Shown in pieces: positions 34,605 to 43,983 of a DNA stretch of 64,000 nt. A model generated the notes under the pieces. It did not search any database and was not told the DNA's origin. It worked only from the letters and a program-made list of their open reading frames with translations. This DNA comes from Pseudomonas sp. Tri1. GTDB taxonomy: Bacteria > Pseudomonadota > Gammaproteobacteria > Pseudomonadales > Pseudomonadaceae. The first letter of the stretch is position 1. Each line of letters starts with the position of its first letter. The DNA lies in the NCBI RefSeq assembly GCF_017968885.1, contig NZ_CP072913.1, forward strand, positions 1,472,001 to 1,536,000. Reading direction: 5' to 3'. Both the position numbers and the translations under genes were made by a program.

Positions 34605-34654
34605 CAAGCTGCAGGTAATAAGCAGCGCACAGATTAATTTGCAGGTTGTAGCTT
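34605..34654. repeat. Short degenerate inverted repeat after argP
   Basis: CAAGCTGCAGG at the left and a diverged TTGTAGCTTG at the right lie in the 86 bp between argP and the next gene. It resembles the CAAGCT-rich repeats of Pseudomonas but is weak, and a terminator role is possible. Confidence 0.35.
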
Positions 34655-34686
34655 GAGGCTCGTAACTGCACTTCTTAGGAGCATTC

Positions 34687-35679
34687 ATGAAAATTCTGGT
34701 CACCGGCGCGAGCGGCTTCATTGGCGGGCGCTTTGCGCGTTTCGCCCTGGAGCAGGGCCTGGATGTACGGGTCAACGGTCGCCGGGCCGAGAGCGTGGAG
34801 CATCTGGTGCGTCGCGGTGCGCAGTTCATGCAGGGGGATCTGAGCGATCCGTTGCTGGCTCGCGATCTGTGCCTGGACGTTGATGCCGTGGTGCATTGCG
34901 CCGGTGCCGTGGGGCTTTGGGGGCGCTATCAGGATTTTCACCAGGGCAATGTCCAGGTCACGGAAAATATCGTCGAGGCTTGTCTCAAACAGAAGGTCCG
35001 GCGCCTGGTTCATTTGTCGTCGCCCTCCATTTACTTTGATGGCCGTGACCACCTCGGGCTGACGGAAGAACAAGTACCCAAGCGCTTCAAGCATCCTTAC
35101 GCCGCGACCAAGTACCTGGCCGAGCAGAAGGTCTTCGGTGCCCAGGAGTTTGGCCTTGAAGTGCTGGCCCTGCGCCCGCGTTTCGTAACCGGTGCCGGCG
35201 ACATGAGCATTTTCCCGCGCTTGTTGAAAATGCAGCGCAAGGGCCGACTGGCCATTGTCGGCAACGGGTTGAACAAAGTGGACTTCACCAGTGTGCAGAA
35301 CCTCAACGAAGCGCTGTTCAGCGGCTTGCTGGCCACGGGTGCCGCCTTGGGCAAGGCCTACAACATCAGCAACGGGGTGCCGGTTCCGTTGTGGGATGTG
35401 GTCAATTACGTGATGCGACAGATGGAAGTCCCACAGGTCAGGCGTTATCGTTCCTACGGCTTGGCCTACAGCATCGCCGCCCTGAACGAGGGGTTCTGCA
35501 AAGTATGGCCAGGTCGCCCCGAACCGACGCTGACGCGTCTGGGCATGCAGGTCATGAACAAAAATTTCACCCTGGACATCAGCCGGGCCCGGCATTATCT
35601 CGACTACGATCCACAGGTCAGCTTGTGGGCCGCCCTCGATGAATTCTGCGCCTGGTGGAGGGTCCAAAATGCCCACTGA
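34687..35679 (+). CDS. NAD-dependent epimerase/dehydratase family protein (extended SDR)
   Basis: This 330-residue Rossmann-fold protein begins MKILVTGASGFIGGRFARFA with the GxxGxxG dinucleotide motif. The active site Y-x3-K is in HPYAATKYLAEQK (about residue 138), and HLSSPSIYFDGRDHL supplies the serine region. It is similar in layout to 3-beta-hydroxysteroid-dehydrogenase-like and sterol-type extended SDRs. The substrate is unknown. TTAGGAGC precedes the ATG. It lies 107 bp upstream of the next membrane-protein gene. Confidence 0.87.
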   Translation: MKILVTGASGFIGGRFARFALEQGLDVRVNGRRAESVEHLVRRGAQFMQGDLSDPLLARDLCLDVDAVVHCAGAVGLWGRYQDFHQGNVQVTENIVEACLKQKVRRLVHLSSPSIYFDGRDHLGLTEEQVPKRFKHPYAATKYLAEQKVFGAQEFGLEVLALRPRFVTGAGDMSIFPRLLKMQRKGRLAIVGNGLNKVDFTSVQNLNEALFSGLLATGAALGKAYNISNGVPVPLWDVVNYVMRQMEVPQVRRYRSYGLAYSIAALNEGFCKVWPGRPEPTLTRLGMQVMNKNFTLDISRARHYLDYDPQVSLWAALDEFCAWWRVQNAH

Positions 35680-35786
35680 TCGGTCCGTCATGAACCGAGT
35701 GCCATGTTCGGGGTCAATCGGTGCGGCGGGCGAGGGGGTTATACTCGCCGCATCAAGCCATCACCGGTTTCCCAAAGGTTGAACCC

Positions 35787-36662
35787 ATGCCCATGCGTAA
35801 CGATGCCAACGACGACTTCGATGATGTACCGAGCCTGCGGATGCGAGCCGACATTCCCGATGACGATGACTTTTTGCCCAACCGCCAGCCTCATGTGCAA
35901 GCGCGCCCGGCGCCCGTTGCCGCGGCGAAGGTCAAGGGGCCCAGCACCGGGCCACTGTGGGCATTGGTCGGCGCATTGCTGTGTGCGTTCGGTTTCCTGG
36001 CCTGGTGGAGCTTCCAGCAGATTTCGCTGATGGAACAGCAACTGGTAGCCACCCAGGAAAGCTTCGCCCGGATCAGTGAGGATGCGGCGGGACGCTTGCA
36101 GGACATTTCCGGCAAGGTCGTTGCTGGCCAGTCCAATGTGATGAGCGACAGTGAAGCCTTGAAATTGCAGATCAAACAGCTGGACAACAAGCTGCAGGAT
36201 CAAGCTCGGCAATTCGACAGCAAATTGCTGGAGCAGCACAAACAGCTGCAAGGCGCGTTCGGTCCGTCCGCCGACCTGGACAAGGAGCTGGCCCAGCTCA
36301 TTGCCCAGACCACTGAACAGCAGAACGCCAGCACTCAGTTGCAAGCTTCCAATAAGGACCTCCAAGCCCAGGTCAAGGCGCTGGCGGCGGAAGTTTCCGT
36401 CCTGAAAAACCAGGGCGAGAGTGGTGCCCTGGATGCCCAGCTCAAGAGCATCGGTGCCGACATCACCGCCCTGAAAAGAGCCACCTCCAACTCTGCCATC
36501 GACCGCCTGGAGCAGGAAGTGATCGTGCTCAAGAGCCAGCAGGACAAGGGCGGCAACACGGCCGAGTTCGACGCCTTCCGTGGTCAGGTCACCCGCAACA
36601 TCAATACCCTGCAATCGCAGATCCAGTATTTGCAGCAGCAGTTGAGCAGCCGGGCTCAATGA
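35787..36662 (+). CDS. Hypothetical single-pass membrane protein with long coiled coil
   Basis: This 291-residue protein begins MPMRNDANDDFDDVPSLRMR. A 50-residue acidic/Pro-rich cytoplasmic part is followed by one membrane helix (GPLWALVGALLCAFGFLAWW, about 56-75). A long coiled-coil periplasmic region then runs to the C-terminus, rich in Gln/Leu/Lys heptads (ALKLQIKQLDNKLQDQARQF and later blocks). I do not recognise a named domain; the layout resembles envelope or division-associated coiled-coil proteins. ATG 35787 or 35793 are both possible starts. Its position next to the argP-SDR genes matches the order in other pseudomonads as I recall it, without a function. Confidence 0.77.
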   Translation: MPMRNDANDDFDDVPSLRMRADIPDDDDFLPNRQPHVQARPAPVAAAKVKGPSTGPLWALVGALLCAFGFLAWWSFQQISLMEQQLVATQESFARISEDAAGRLQDISGKVVAGQSNVMSDSEALKLQIKQLDNKLQDQARQFDSKLLEQHKQLQGAFGPSADLDKELAQLIAQTTEQQNASTQLQASNKDLQAQVKALAAEVSVLKNQGESGALDAQLKSIGADITALKRATSNSAIDRLEQEVIVLKSQQDKGGNTAEFDAFRGQVTRNINTLQSQIQYLQQQLSSRAQ

Positions 36663-36715
36663 CATACCTGTGGATAGCGGTCTAACGCTCGCTGAAGGTG
36701 GTGATTGACGGTCGG

Positions 36716-36813
36716 CTATCGCGAGCAGGCTCGCTCCCACATTTGATCTTTGATAACTCAAGATTTGGGTTCGCTGAAGATCCAGTGTGGGAGCGAGCCT
36801 GCTCGTGATGGCG
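36716..36813. repeat. REP pair in outward orientation
   Basis: Here the right-type arm (GCGAGCAGGCTCGCTCCCACA) comes first and the left-type arm (TGTGGGAGCGAGCCTGCTCG) second, the reverse of the other pairs. They are probably two neighbouring half elements. Confidence 0.85.
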
Positions 36814-36945
36814 GCCTGACAGTCAGATATGGGCTGAGCTCACTCGATTTTCCATATGCCGCGCGCCAGCAATCCCCTGAATGCTCCCACATCACCCCAC
36901 GCCGTCTACGCTCTTGAAACACCAACAAGAACGAGGGGCGCACGT

Positions 36946-37788
36946 ATGGGGTTTTTGCATAAGATGGCCTGGCTAGGTGCAATGCTTGTGCTGGGGTTGG
37001 CACCGGTTCACGCCGCGACACCTGACGATGGCCAGGCGGCCCGGGCACTGCTGGAAAAGGCCCTGGCCTATTACCACGACAACGGTGACAAAGCGTTTGC
37101 CGCCTTCAGCCGCCAAGGGGAGTTCGTCGACAAGGACCGCTACGTGTTCGTGGTGGATACCCAGGGTGTCATGCTCGCCAGCGGCGGTCCCTCTTCGGCG
37201 TTGATAGGTCGAGACGTCTCCGAGGTGCTGGGGCCGGACTTGCGCAAAGCCTTCAAGGACGCCCTGAAAACCCCTGAAGCCAGTGGCATCCAGCAGGCCG
37301 AGTATCGCTGGCAGAACTGGGCCGACGGCAAGGTCGAGCGCAAGCATGTGTATTTCCAGCGGGTCGGTGAACGGATCCTGGCCGTCGGCTACTACTTGCC
37401 ACGGGCCTCAGCCGAACAGGCCAGGGCGCTGTTGGGCAAGGCTTCGAGCGACTTGTCGAAGAACGAGAAGGCCACGCTGACCGCAATCAATTCCCTCAAG
37501 GGCGGTTACCTGCAGGATGACCTGTATGTCTTCGTCGTAGACCTCAATACCCGGCGCTATGTCGGCCACGGCACCAACCTGCGGTTGATCAATACCGATT
37601 TCGCCAAGGTCAAGGACCCGGATGGCAAGCCGGTGGGCGAGCCGATCCTGGCCATGATCGGCAAACAGGATGAGGGGGAGTACGAGTATCGCTGGAAGAA
37701 CCCGGTGACCGGCAAGGTCGAGGACAAGCACGCTTACTTGAAGAAAGTCGGGCATTTTTTAGTGGCGGTGGGGTATTACAGCCCTTGA
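36946..37788 (+). CDS. Periplasmic protein with two tandem Cache domains
   Basis: This 280-residue protein has a cleavable signal (MGFLHKMAWLGAMLVLGLAP, ending VHAATPDD) and two homologous single Cache-type domains. They lie at about residues 30-145 and 155-280. Repeat landmarks are DKDRYVFVVDTQGVMLASGG versus LQDDLYVFVVDLNTRRYVGH, AEYRWQNWADGKVERKHVYF versus YEYRWKNPVTGKVEDKHAYL, and RILAVGYYLP versus FLVAVGYYSP. Cache domains bind small ligands and usually sit in receptors; here no signalling output domain is attached. The ATG at 36946 after GAGGGG puts the signal peptide at the N-terminus. The ligand and any partner receptor are unknown. Confidence 0.85.
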   Translation: MGFLHKMAWLGAMLVLGLAPVHAATPDDGQAARALLEKALAYYHDNGDKAFAAFSRQGEFVDKDRYVFVVDTQGVMLASGGPSSALIGRDVSEVLGPDLRKAFKDALKTPEASGIQQAEYRWQNWADGKVERKHVYFQRVGERILAVGYYLPRASAEQARALLGKASSDLSKNEKATLTAINSLKGGYLQDDLYVFVVDLNTRRYVGHGTNLRLINTDFAKVKDPDGKPVGEPILAMIGKQDEGEYEYRWKNPVTGKVEDKHAYLKKVGHFLVAVGYYSP

Positions 37789-37813
37789 GCCTGACACTGA
37801 GGCGCGTGTACTT

Positions 37814-37842
37814 GTGGCGAGGGGATGAATCCCCTCGCCACA
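37814..37842. repeat. Intergenic hairpin repeat (TGTGGCGAGGGG family)
   Basis: TGTGGCGAGGGGAT and ATCCCCTCGCCACA form a perfect 14-bp stem around one base. This is the best-preserved of three copies in the window. It lies just after the Cache gene and could serve as its terminator-like hairpin. Confidence 0.85.
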
Positions 37843-37891
37843 GTTGTCCATGTCCCCGGCCTAAACAGTTCTGTGTTCGGCAGCTTTCCAC

Positions 37892-37920
37892 AAAAAAGCC
37901 CGCATCGCTGCGGGCCTCTT
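37892..37920 (-). terminator. Rho-independent terminator of rapA
   Basis: On the minus strand the stem GGCCCGCAGCGATGCGGGCT is followed by six T, about 20 bp past the rapA stop. Confidence 0.88.
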
Positions 37921-37938
37921 GTTAGGTTGCCAAGGCAA

Positions 37939-40785
37939 TCAGCCCGCCACCAATACCCGAATCGCTTCCAAGCGCAGCGCCGCCTTCTCAAGCATTGCCA
38001 GGCCTTGCTCGCGCTGTTGGCGCAGGGCCACCAGTTCGCTGTCGCGCACAGTCGGGTTGACCGCTTGCAGGGCGGTCAGGCGCGCCAGTTCTTCGTCGGT
38101 GTCAGCGGCCAGGCGACGCTGGGCCTCGGCCACGCGTTCAGCGTGACGCGGGGCGATCTTTTCCTCACCAGCATTGATCCGTGGCGTGAGCTGATCGCGC
38201 TGGGCCTGGATGAACTTGTTGGCGCTGGCACGGGGCACGCTTTCGAGTTGGTCGTTCAGGGTTTCGAACGAGACCCGGGCGGCCAGGTCGTTGCCGTTGG
38301 CGTCCAGCAGGCAGCGCAGAGCGGCCGGTGGCAGGTAGCGGCCCAGTTGCAGTGAGCGTGGGGCTACCACTTCACTGACGTAGAGCAGTTCCAGCAACAC
38401 GGTGCCCGGCTTGAGGGCCTTGTTCTTGATCAGCGCCACGGCGGTGTTGCCCATGGAACCGGACAGCACCAGGTCCATGCCGCCCTGCACCATCGGGTGC
38501 TCCCAGGTGATGAACTGCATGTCTTCGCGAGACAGTGCCTGGTTGCGGTCGTAGGTAATGGTCACGCCTTCGTCGTCGCCCAGCGGGAAGCTGGCGTCGA
38601 GCATTTTTTCGCTCGGCTTGAGGATCAGCGCGTTTTCCGAATGGTCCTCGCTGTCGATGCCGAAGGCGTCGAACAGGGTTTCCATGTAGATCGGCAGGGC
38701 GAACTGGTCGTCCTGCTCGAGAATCGCCTCCACCAGTGCATCGCCTTCACCCGCACCGCCGGAGTTGAGCTCCAGCAGACGGTCGCGACCGGTGTGCAGC
38801 TCGGCTTCCAGGCGTTCGCGTTCGGTGCGGGCTTCGTCGATCAGCGCTTGCCACTGGCCATCGTCGGCTTCTTCCAGCAGCGGCAGCAGGCGTGGGCCGA
38901 ACTGATGCTGCAAGGCGTTGCCGGTCGGGCAGGTGTTGAGGAAGGCGTTCAGGGCTTCGTGATACCACTGGAACAAGCGCGCTTGGGGGCTGGTTTCCAG
39001 GTAAGGCACATGCAGTTCGATGGTGTGTTTCTGGCCGATTCGGTCCAGACGGCCGATGCGCTGCTCCAGCAAGTCCGGGTGGGACGGCAGGTCGAACAGC
39101 ACCAAGTGATGGGCGAACTGGAAGTTGCGGCCTTCACTGCCGATTTCCGAGCAGATCAGCACCTGGGCGCCGAATTCTTCGTCAGCGAAATAGGCTGCCG
39201 CGCGGTCGCGCTCCAGGATGTTCATGCCTTCATGGAACACCGTGGCCGGGATGCCGGAACGCACGCGCAGGGCGTCTTCCAGGTCCATGGCGGTTTCGGC
39301 ATGGGCGCAGATCACCAGCACTTTGGTGCGCTTGAGCATCTTCAGGGTGTCGATCAGCCACTCGACCCGCGGGTCGAAACGCCACCAGCGTTCTTCTTCG
39401 CTGGCGTCCGGCTGGGCCTGGAAGCTGACTTCCGGGTACAGCTCGGCGTGATCGCCCAACGGTAGCTCGAGGTATTCATCCGGGCATGGCAGCGGGTAGG
39501 CGTGCAGCTTGCGCTCCGGGAAGCCTTGCACCGCGGCCCGGGTATTGCGAAACAGCACGCGGCCAGTGCCATGGCGGTCCAGCAGTTCGCGGACCAGGCG
39601 GGCGCTGGCTTCGACATCGCCGTCGTTGACGGCAGTCAGCAACGCTTCGCCTTCGTTGCCCAGGAAGCCGTGGATGGTCTTGTGGGCTTCGGGCGAGAGA
39701 CGGCCCTTGTCCAACAACTCCTGCACGGCTTCGGCCACCGGGCGATAATTTTCGCTCTCGGCACGGAAGGCCTGCAGGTCATGGAAGCGGTTCGGGTCCA
39801 GCAGGCGCAGACGGGCGAAGTGGCTGTCCTGGCCCAGTTGTTCCGGGGTTGCGGTTAGCAGCAGCACGCCGGGGATCGTCTCGGCAAGCTGTTCGACCAG
39901 GGCGTATTGCGGGCTGACCTGATCCTCGTGCCAAACCAGGTGGTGGGCTTCGTCGACCACCATCAGGTCCCAGCCGGCGGCGAACAGCGCGTCCTGGGCC
40001 TTCTCGTCGTCCACCAGCCACTCCAGCGCCACCAGGGCCAACTGGGTGTCTTCGAACGGGTTGCTGGCATCGCTTTCGATGAAGCGTTCTTCGTCGAACA
40101 GCGCGACTTGCAGGTTGAACCGCCGACGCATTTCCACCAGCCACTGATGCTGAAGGTTTTCCGGCACCAGGATCAGTACGCGATTGGCGCGGCCGGACAG
40201 CAGTTGGCGGTGGATCACCAGGCCGGCTTCGATGGTCTTGCCCAAGCCGACTTCGTCCGCCAGCAACACCCGCGGTGCAATGCGGTCGGCCACTTCACGG
40301 GCAATGTGCAACTGGTGGGCGATCGGCTGGGCACGGACACCACCCAGGCCCCAGAGCGAAGACTGCAACTGGCGGCTGGTGTGTTCCAAGGTGTGGTAGC
40401 GCAGGGAAAACCAGGCCAGTGGGTCGATCTGGCCGGCGAACAGACGGTCGCTGGCCAGGCGGAACTGGATAAAGTTCGAGAGCTGGGTTTCCGGCAGGGT
40501 GACGACTTCGTTCTGCCCGTTGAGACCGTGGTAGACCAGCAGCCCGTCGACATCATCGACTTCGCGCACGGTCATTTTCCAGCCTTCGAAGTGAGTGATC
40601 ACATCGCCCGGCGAAAACCGTACACGGGTGAGGGGCGCATTCCGTAGCGCGTACTGGCGAGTGTCGCCAGTGGCCGGGTAGAGCACGGTCAACAAGCGGC
40701 CGTCCTGTGCCAGAACGGTGCCTAAACCCAGCTCGGCTTCGCTGTCACTGATCCAGCGTTGCCCCGGTTGATACTGCTGCGCCAT
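37939..40785 (-). CDS. rapA: RNA polymerase-associated protein RapA (SWI2/SNF2-type ATPase)
   Basis: This 948-residue Snf2-family ATPase recycles RNA polymerase from stalled post-termination complexes. It begins [20 protein letters not shown] with an N-terminal Tudor-like domain. The ATPase has Walker A in [20 protein letters not shown] (about residues 175-194) and the DEAH box in [12 protein letters not shown]. Lobe-2 motifs are [20 protein letters not shown] and [20 protein letters not shown]. The length is close to the E. coli protein. The ATG at 40785 is clear. It is a single gene with its own terminator. Confidence 0.96.
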   Translation of the reverse strand: MAQQYQPGQRWISDSEAELGLGTVLAQDGRLLTVLYPATGDTRQYALRNAPLTRVRFSPGDVITHFEGWKMTVREVDDVDGLLVYHGLNGQNEVVTLPETQLSNFIQFRLASDRLFAGQIDPLAWFSLRYHTLEHTSRQLQSSLWGLGGVRAQPIAHQLHIAREVADRIAPRVLLADEVGLGKTIEAGLVIHRQLLSGRANRVLILVPENLQHQWLVEMRRRFNLQVALFDEERFIESDASNPFEDTQLALVALEWLVDDEKAQDALFAAGWDLMVVDEAHHLVWHEDQVSPQYALVEQLAETIPGVLLLTATPEQLGQDSHFARLRLLDPNRFHDLQAFRAESENYRPVAEAVQELLDKGRLSPEAHKTIHGFLGNEGEALLTAVNDGDVEASARLVRELLDRHGTGRVLFRNTRAAVQGFPERKLHAYPLPCPDEYLELPLGDHAELYPEVSFQAQPDASEEERWWRFDPRVEWLIDTLKMLKRTKVLVICAHAETAMDLEDALRVRSGIPATVFHEGMNILERDRAAAYFADEEFGAQVLICSEIGSEGRNFQFAHHLVLFDLPSHPDLLEQRIGRLDRIGQKHTIELHVPYLETSPQARLFQWYHEALNAFLNTCPTGNALQHQFGPRLLPLLEEADDGQWQALIDEARTERERLEAELHTGRDRLLELNSGGAGEGDALVEAILEQDDQFALPIYMETLFDAFGIDSEDHSENALILKPSEKMLDASFPLGDDEGVTITYDRNQALSREDMQFITWEHPMVQGGMDLVLSGSMGNTAVALIKNKALKPGTVLLELLYVSEVVAPRSLQLGRYLPPAALRCLLDANGNDLAARVSFETLNDQLESVPRASANKFIQAQRDQLTPRINAGEEKIAPRHAERVAEAQRRLAADTDEELARLTALQAVNPTVRDSELVALRQQREQGLAMLEKAALRLEAIRVLVAG

Positions 40786-41034
40786 GCTGCCTGACTCCCG
40801 CCTTGAAAAAGCCGGTTATCTTAACGGAATGATCCCTCAGACCAAAGGATTTACGTACGCACTATGCTGGCATAGGGGCTGATTCGTCACCCGGTGGCAC
40901 GGAACTTAAGTTTGTTCAGCGATCAAACAAGCTCGGCCCTGGCTATTGCTGCAATGCCAACTGGGTCACAAGTTTCAGACCGGCGGTTCAAGTCGCCATT
41001 ACTGCAGCCGACAACCTGAAGACAGGAGACCTTT
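40786..41034. other. Intergenic region rapA / small acidic protein
   Basis: These 249 bp separate the divergent rapA and 113-residue-protein genes and presumably hold both promoters. I see no coding sequence, repeat or strong operator. GACAGGAGACC at the right end is the ribosome site of the next gene. Confidence 0.6.
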
Positions 41035-41376
41035 ATGTTGCCACCCATGCTTCCTTTGAGCGCCGTCCCCATTACGGCTCAACAGGATCCGATCCGCCAG
41101 CGACCGGATATACCGCCCGTGGTCCCGGTGCAGCAAAGCTCCAATGAAAGCACTATCGACCTGCAAAATCGTGATCCAGAAGAGGCCGCGCTGCTGCTGC
41201 GCGAGGAACAGCGTCGTCGACAGGAGCGCGACAAGCGCCACCGCGAAGCCGATGAGGACCCCGAAGAGCACCTGGCCGTACCGGGTACCGAACTCAATGC
41301 CGATAACACCGTACCGGTGGTGCCGCTGATGGAAGAAGAGTCGCGCCAGGGCCTGTGGGTCGATATCCAGATCTGA
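41035..41376 (+). CDS. Hypothetical hydrophilic protein (113 aa)
   Basis: This 113-residue protein begins MLPPMLPLSAVPITAQQDPI. A Pro/Gln-rich N-terminal third leads to a charged helical stretch (DPEEAALLLREEQRRRQERD, about residues 47-66). A short conserved-looking tail (VPVVPLMEEESRQGLWVDIQ) follows. No signal peptide, membrane helix or known domain is seen. The ribosome site CAGGAGACC and codon use support coding. It is followed after 94 bp by another small charged protein. Function unknown. Confidence 0.7.
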   Translation: MLPPMLPLSAVPITAQQDPIRQRPDIPPVVPVQQSSNESTIDLQNRDPEEAALLLREEQRRRQERDKRHREADEDPEEHLAVPGTELNADNTVPVVPLMEEESRQGLWVDIQI

Positions 41377-41470
41377 TTCAGGCGTTTGCCGACGTACGCA
41401 GGCTGGTCAACGTCGTCAACAGCCCGCATCATGGGCGCATCCGCACTTCACTGCACGATGCCGACACGCC

Positions 41471-41632
41471 ATGAGCCAAGACGACAAACTGATCGACCTC
41501 AACGCTGAGCGCGCCAAGCGCGTTCACGACCTCAACGAAAAACGCCTCAACGAAGTCCGCCTGGCTTTCGAGCAAGCGATGCCTTTGGGCAAACCCAAGA
41601 AAAAGTCGAAAAACAAACCGAAAAAACGCTGA
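41471..41632 (+). CDS. Small basic hypothetical protein (53 aa)
   Basis: This short gene reads MSQDDKLIDLNAERAKRVHD and ends in a strongly basic tail with repeated Lys/Pro (KPKKKSKNKPKKR). The first 35 residues are predicted to form a charged amphipathic helix. I do not recognise a family. Codon use and third-position GC agree with real genes in this window, but no strong ribosome site is visible. A nucleic-acid or ribosome association is only suggested by the basic tail. Confidence 0.6.
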   Translation: MSQDDKLIDLNAERAKRVHDLNEKRLNEVRLAFEQAMPLGKPKKKSKNKPKKR

Positions 41633-41777
41633 ACCCCCCTCGATCCATTGATGCAGATCAGTTATTCCCCCACCTTTGCGCCCCGTTGCGGGCGTTATTG
41701 ACCCCGGTCAATTTTCATCCAGGCCTGATTGGTTAACTTGAACCCATCGCAACAGGGGCAAGACCAGGAGGCTAGTC

Positions 41778-41894
41778 ATGTTTTTCGATAATGTGGTGTT
41801 TGCCGGAGTGTTGACGGTCGGCCTCATGTTCGTATTTTTCGCGGTTTTTGGATTATTTATCTGGAGAGACGCGCACAAGCGCAAAAAGCCGTAG
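41778..41894 (+). CDS. Small single-helix membrane protein (38 aa)
   Basis: This 38-residue peptide begins MFFDNVVFAGVLTVGLMFVF, has one membrane helix and ends in a basic cytoplasmic tail (RDAHKRKKP). The ribosome site CCAGGAGG lies eight bases before the ATG, which is the strongest argument for expression, and a terminator follows 35 bp later. The shape recalls small subunits or regulators of membrane complexes, but I cannot assign a family. Confidence 0.65.
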   Translation: MFFDNVVFAGVLTVGLMFVFFAVFGLFIWRDAHKRKKP

Positions 41895-41929
41895 GTCTTT
41901 CCAGCGACAACGAGCACGCAAGGCATTTT

Positions 41930-41956
41930 GGGCGACTTCGGTCGCCCTTTTTTTTT
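41930..41956 (+). terminator. Rho-independent terminator after the small membrane protein
   Basis: The stem GGGCGAC-TTCG-GTCGCCC, with a stable tetraloop, is followed by nine T. Confidence 0.93.
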
Positions 41957-41984
41957 GCGATTTTTTCTGTTCCACATAAAACCA

Positions 41985-42073
41985 TGTGGGAGCGAGCTTG
42001 CTCGCGATGGCGTCAGTCAGCCAATGTATATAGTGGCTGACACGCCGCTATCGCGAGCAAGCTCGCTCCCACA
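41985..42073. repeat. REP pair before the pit terminator
   Basis: Intact inverted arms (TGTGGGAGCGAGCTTGCTCG and complement) lie between the convergent small membrane gene and pit. Confidence 0.92.
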
Positions 42074-42091
42074 GTTGTCGGGTGTTTGGGC

Positions 42092-42128
42092 AAAAAAAAG
42101 GTGCGACCCGCAAGGATCGCACCTTCTT
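42092..42128 (-). terminator. Rho-independent terminator of the Pit transporter gene
   Basis: On the minus strand GGTGCGATC-CTTGCG-GGTCGCACC is followed by a T run, 16 bp beyond the stop. Confidence 0.88.
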
Positions 42129-42143
42129 TGTAAACCGTGGGAA

Positions 42144-43619
42144 TCAGCTACCCAGGGCTTTGGACGCCAGCCAGAACAACCCGGCCGACAGTGCCACCGT
42201 TGCCGGCAGGGTCAGCACCCAGGCCAGCAGGATGTTACGCACGGTGCCACCTTGCAGGCCGCTCTTGTTGGCGACCATGGTGCCGGCCACGCCCGAGGAC
42301 AGTACGTGGGTGGTGGAGACCGGCAGGCTGAAAATGTTCGCCATGCCGATCATGCACGCGGTGGTGATCTGGGCTGACATGCCCTGGGCGTAGGTCATGC
42401 CTTGCTTGCCGATCTTCTCACCGATGGTGAGCACCACACGCTTCCAGCCGACCATGGTGCCCAGGCCCAGCGCCAGGGCGACCGCCAGGATCACCCAGAA
42501 CGGGGCGTATTCGGTGGTGCCGGTCAGGTCCTTGCGCAGCTTGTTCAGGTCGTCTTTCTCACGGGCGGCCAGGCCTGGCAACTTGCCGACTTTCTTCGCT
42601 GTGTCGTCCAGGCAGAGCAGGTAGCGACGTACTTCGATACGGCTTTCCGAAGGCAGCGAATGGTAATCCGCCACACCTTTGAGGGTGCTGAGCAGGGCGT
42701 CAATGGTGGGTTCGGTCTGCTGCGGGTTGCAACGGAATTTTTCCGGCAGATCGCCTTCCACGCTTTTGCCCAACGCCAGGAATTCACCCAGCGATTCGCT
42801 GTTGCGCTGGTAGAACTGGCTCAGGTGCAAGGTCGCATCGCGGGTTCGCTCGATCTGATAGGTGGTGCTGCTCAGGTCGAGTACGAACTGTGAAGGCACG
42901 ATACCGATCAGCACCAGCATGATCAGGCCGATGCCTTTCTGACCATCGTTGGAGCCGTGGACGAAGCTGACGGCCATGGCCGAGATCACCAGCACCAGGC
43001 GGTTCCAGAACGGCGGGTGCTTTTTATCGTCGATCTTGCGGCGCTGTTCCGGCGTCTTGTGCATCTTCGACAGCGGGCGCCACCATTTCAGGCCGATCAG
43101 CACCAGGGCGGCAATCAGGAAACCGGCCATTGGCGAGAACACCAGGGAGGCACCGATATCGATCGCCTTCTGCCAATTCACCCCGTCGGCCAACGGAATA
43201 TCGTTGATCAACGCATTGGCCAGGCCGACCCCGAGAATCGAGCCGATCAGCGTGTGGGAACTGGAAGCCGGGATACCGAAGTACCAAGTGCCCAGGTTCC
43301 AGGTGATGGCCGCTGCGAGCAGCGAAAACACCATGGCCAGCCCGTGTCCGGTGTTCACATTGATCAGCAGCTCCACGGGTAGCAGATGGACGATGGCATA
43401 CGCCACTCCCACGCCACCCAGCAGTACACCGAGGAAATTGAACACACCGGAAAAGAACACCGCCAGATGAGGCGGCATGGCTTTGGTGTAGATAACAGTG
43501 GCAACCGCGTTAGCGGTGTCATGAAAGCCGTTGATGAACTCGAAGGCGAGGACAAAAGCCAGGGCGAGCAAGAGGCTCACAAGCACCCAAGCATCCAGTC
43601 CGCTGAATAAATCGATCAT
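42144..43619 (-). CDS. pit: Inorganic phosphate transporter, Pit family
   Basis: This 491-residue low-affinity phosphate:H+ symporter has two PHO4 repeats. The N-terminal signature is EFINGFHDTANAVATVIYTK (about residues 27-46) and the C-terminal one is VSFVHGSNDGQKGIGLIMLV; GIPASSSHTLIGSILGVGLA and LPVSTTHVLSSGVAGTMVAN are matching repeat elements. A large hydrophilic loop separates them. The ATG at 43619 (MIDLFSGLDAWVLV) follows AAAACCTTC, a modest ribosome site. It stands alone with its own terminator. Confidence 0.95.
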   Translation of the reverse strand: MIDLFSGLDAWVLVSLLLALAFVLAFEFINGFHDTANAVATVIYTKAMPPHLAVFFSGVFNFLGVLLGGVGVAYAIVHLLPVELLINVNTGHGLAMVFSLLAAAITWNLGTWYFGIPASSSHTLIGSILGVGLANALINDIPLADGVNWQKAIDIGASLVFSPMAGFLIAALVLIGLKWWRPLSKMHKTPEQRRKIDDKKHPPFWNRLVLVISAMAVSFVHGSNDGQKGIGLIMLVLIGIVPSQFVLDLSSTTYQIERTRDATLHLSQFYQRNSESLGEFLALGKSVEGDLPEKFRCNPQQTEPTIDALLSTLKGVADYHSLPSESRIEVRRYLLCLDDTAKKVGKLPGLAAREKDDLNKLRKDLTGTTEYAPFWVILAVALALGLGTMVGWKRVVLTIGEKIGKQGMTYAQGMSAQITTACMIGMANIFSLPVSTTHVLSSGVAGTMVANKSGLQGGTVRNILLAWVLTLPATVALSAGLFWLASKALGS

Positions 43620-43983
43620 GAAGGTTTTCTGACCCGGTCGTAAGGGGGCGCGATTATGCCAGAAAACCATGGCAATCGATGCATTGCCTGCTCATCGGTA
43701 ACATTCTTCAACGAAATAATTTGTAAGAAGCCCTCTGGACCGAGGTTCTCGGAGGGGCTTGCAACCCATTGATTCCGGGGTGGAAAGCGCGAACGGCAAG
43801 ATCGTCCCGAAGCTGGTGGAGGCCTCAGGTGGTTGTATGAAATATCTGAAAAAAGTTCGGCAATGACCATTCCTCGACCATTGACGGAGGAGAGGGCGGC
43901 CCGCTCATGACGGGCGTCCAGTCTCGGCTTCCGGCCAGGGTGTTGGCCGGATACCGCTTCACAAGAACATCAAGCCTAAAGCG
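43620..43983. other. Intergenic region upstream of pit
   Basis: These 364 bp carry no convincing gene. An imperfect hairpin at about 43728-43760 (AAGCCCTCTGG with CGGAGGGGCTT) lacks a T tract. The pit promoter must lie here; no phosphate-box-like repeat was found by eye. Confidence 0.5.

Noticed and set aside
43728..43760. Small regulatory RNA upstream of pit
   Set aside because: Only one imperfect hairpin without T tract; no recognisable promoter or known sRNA motif.
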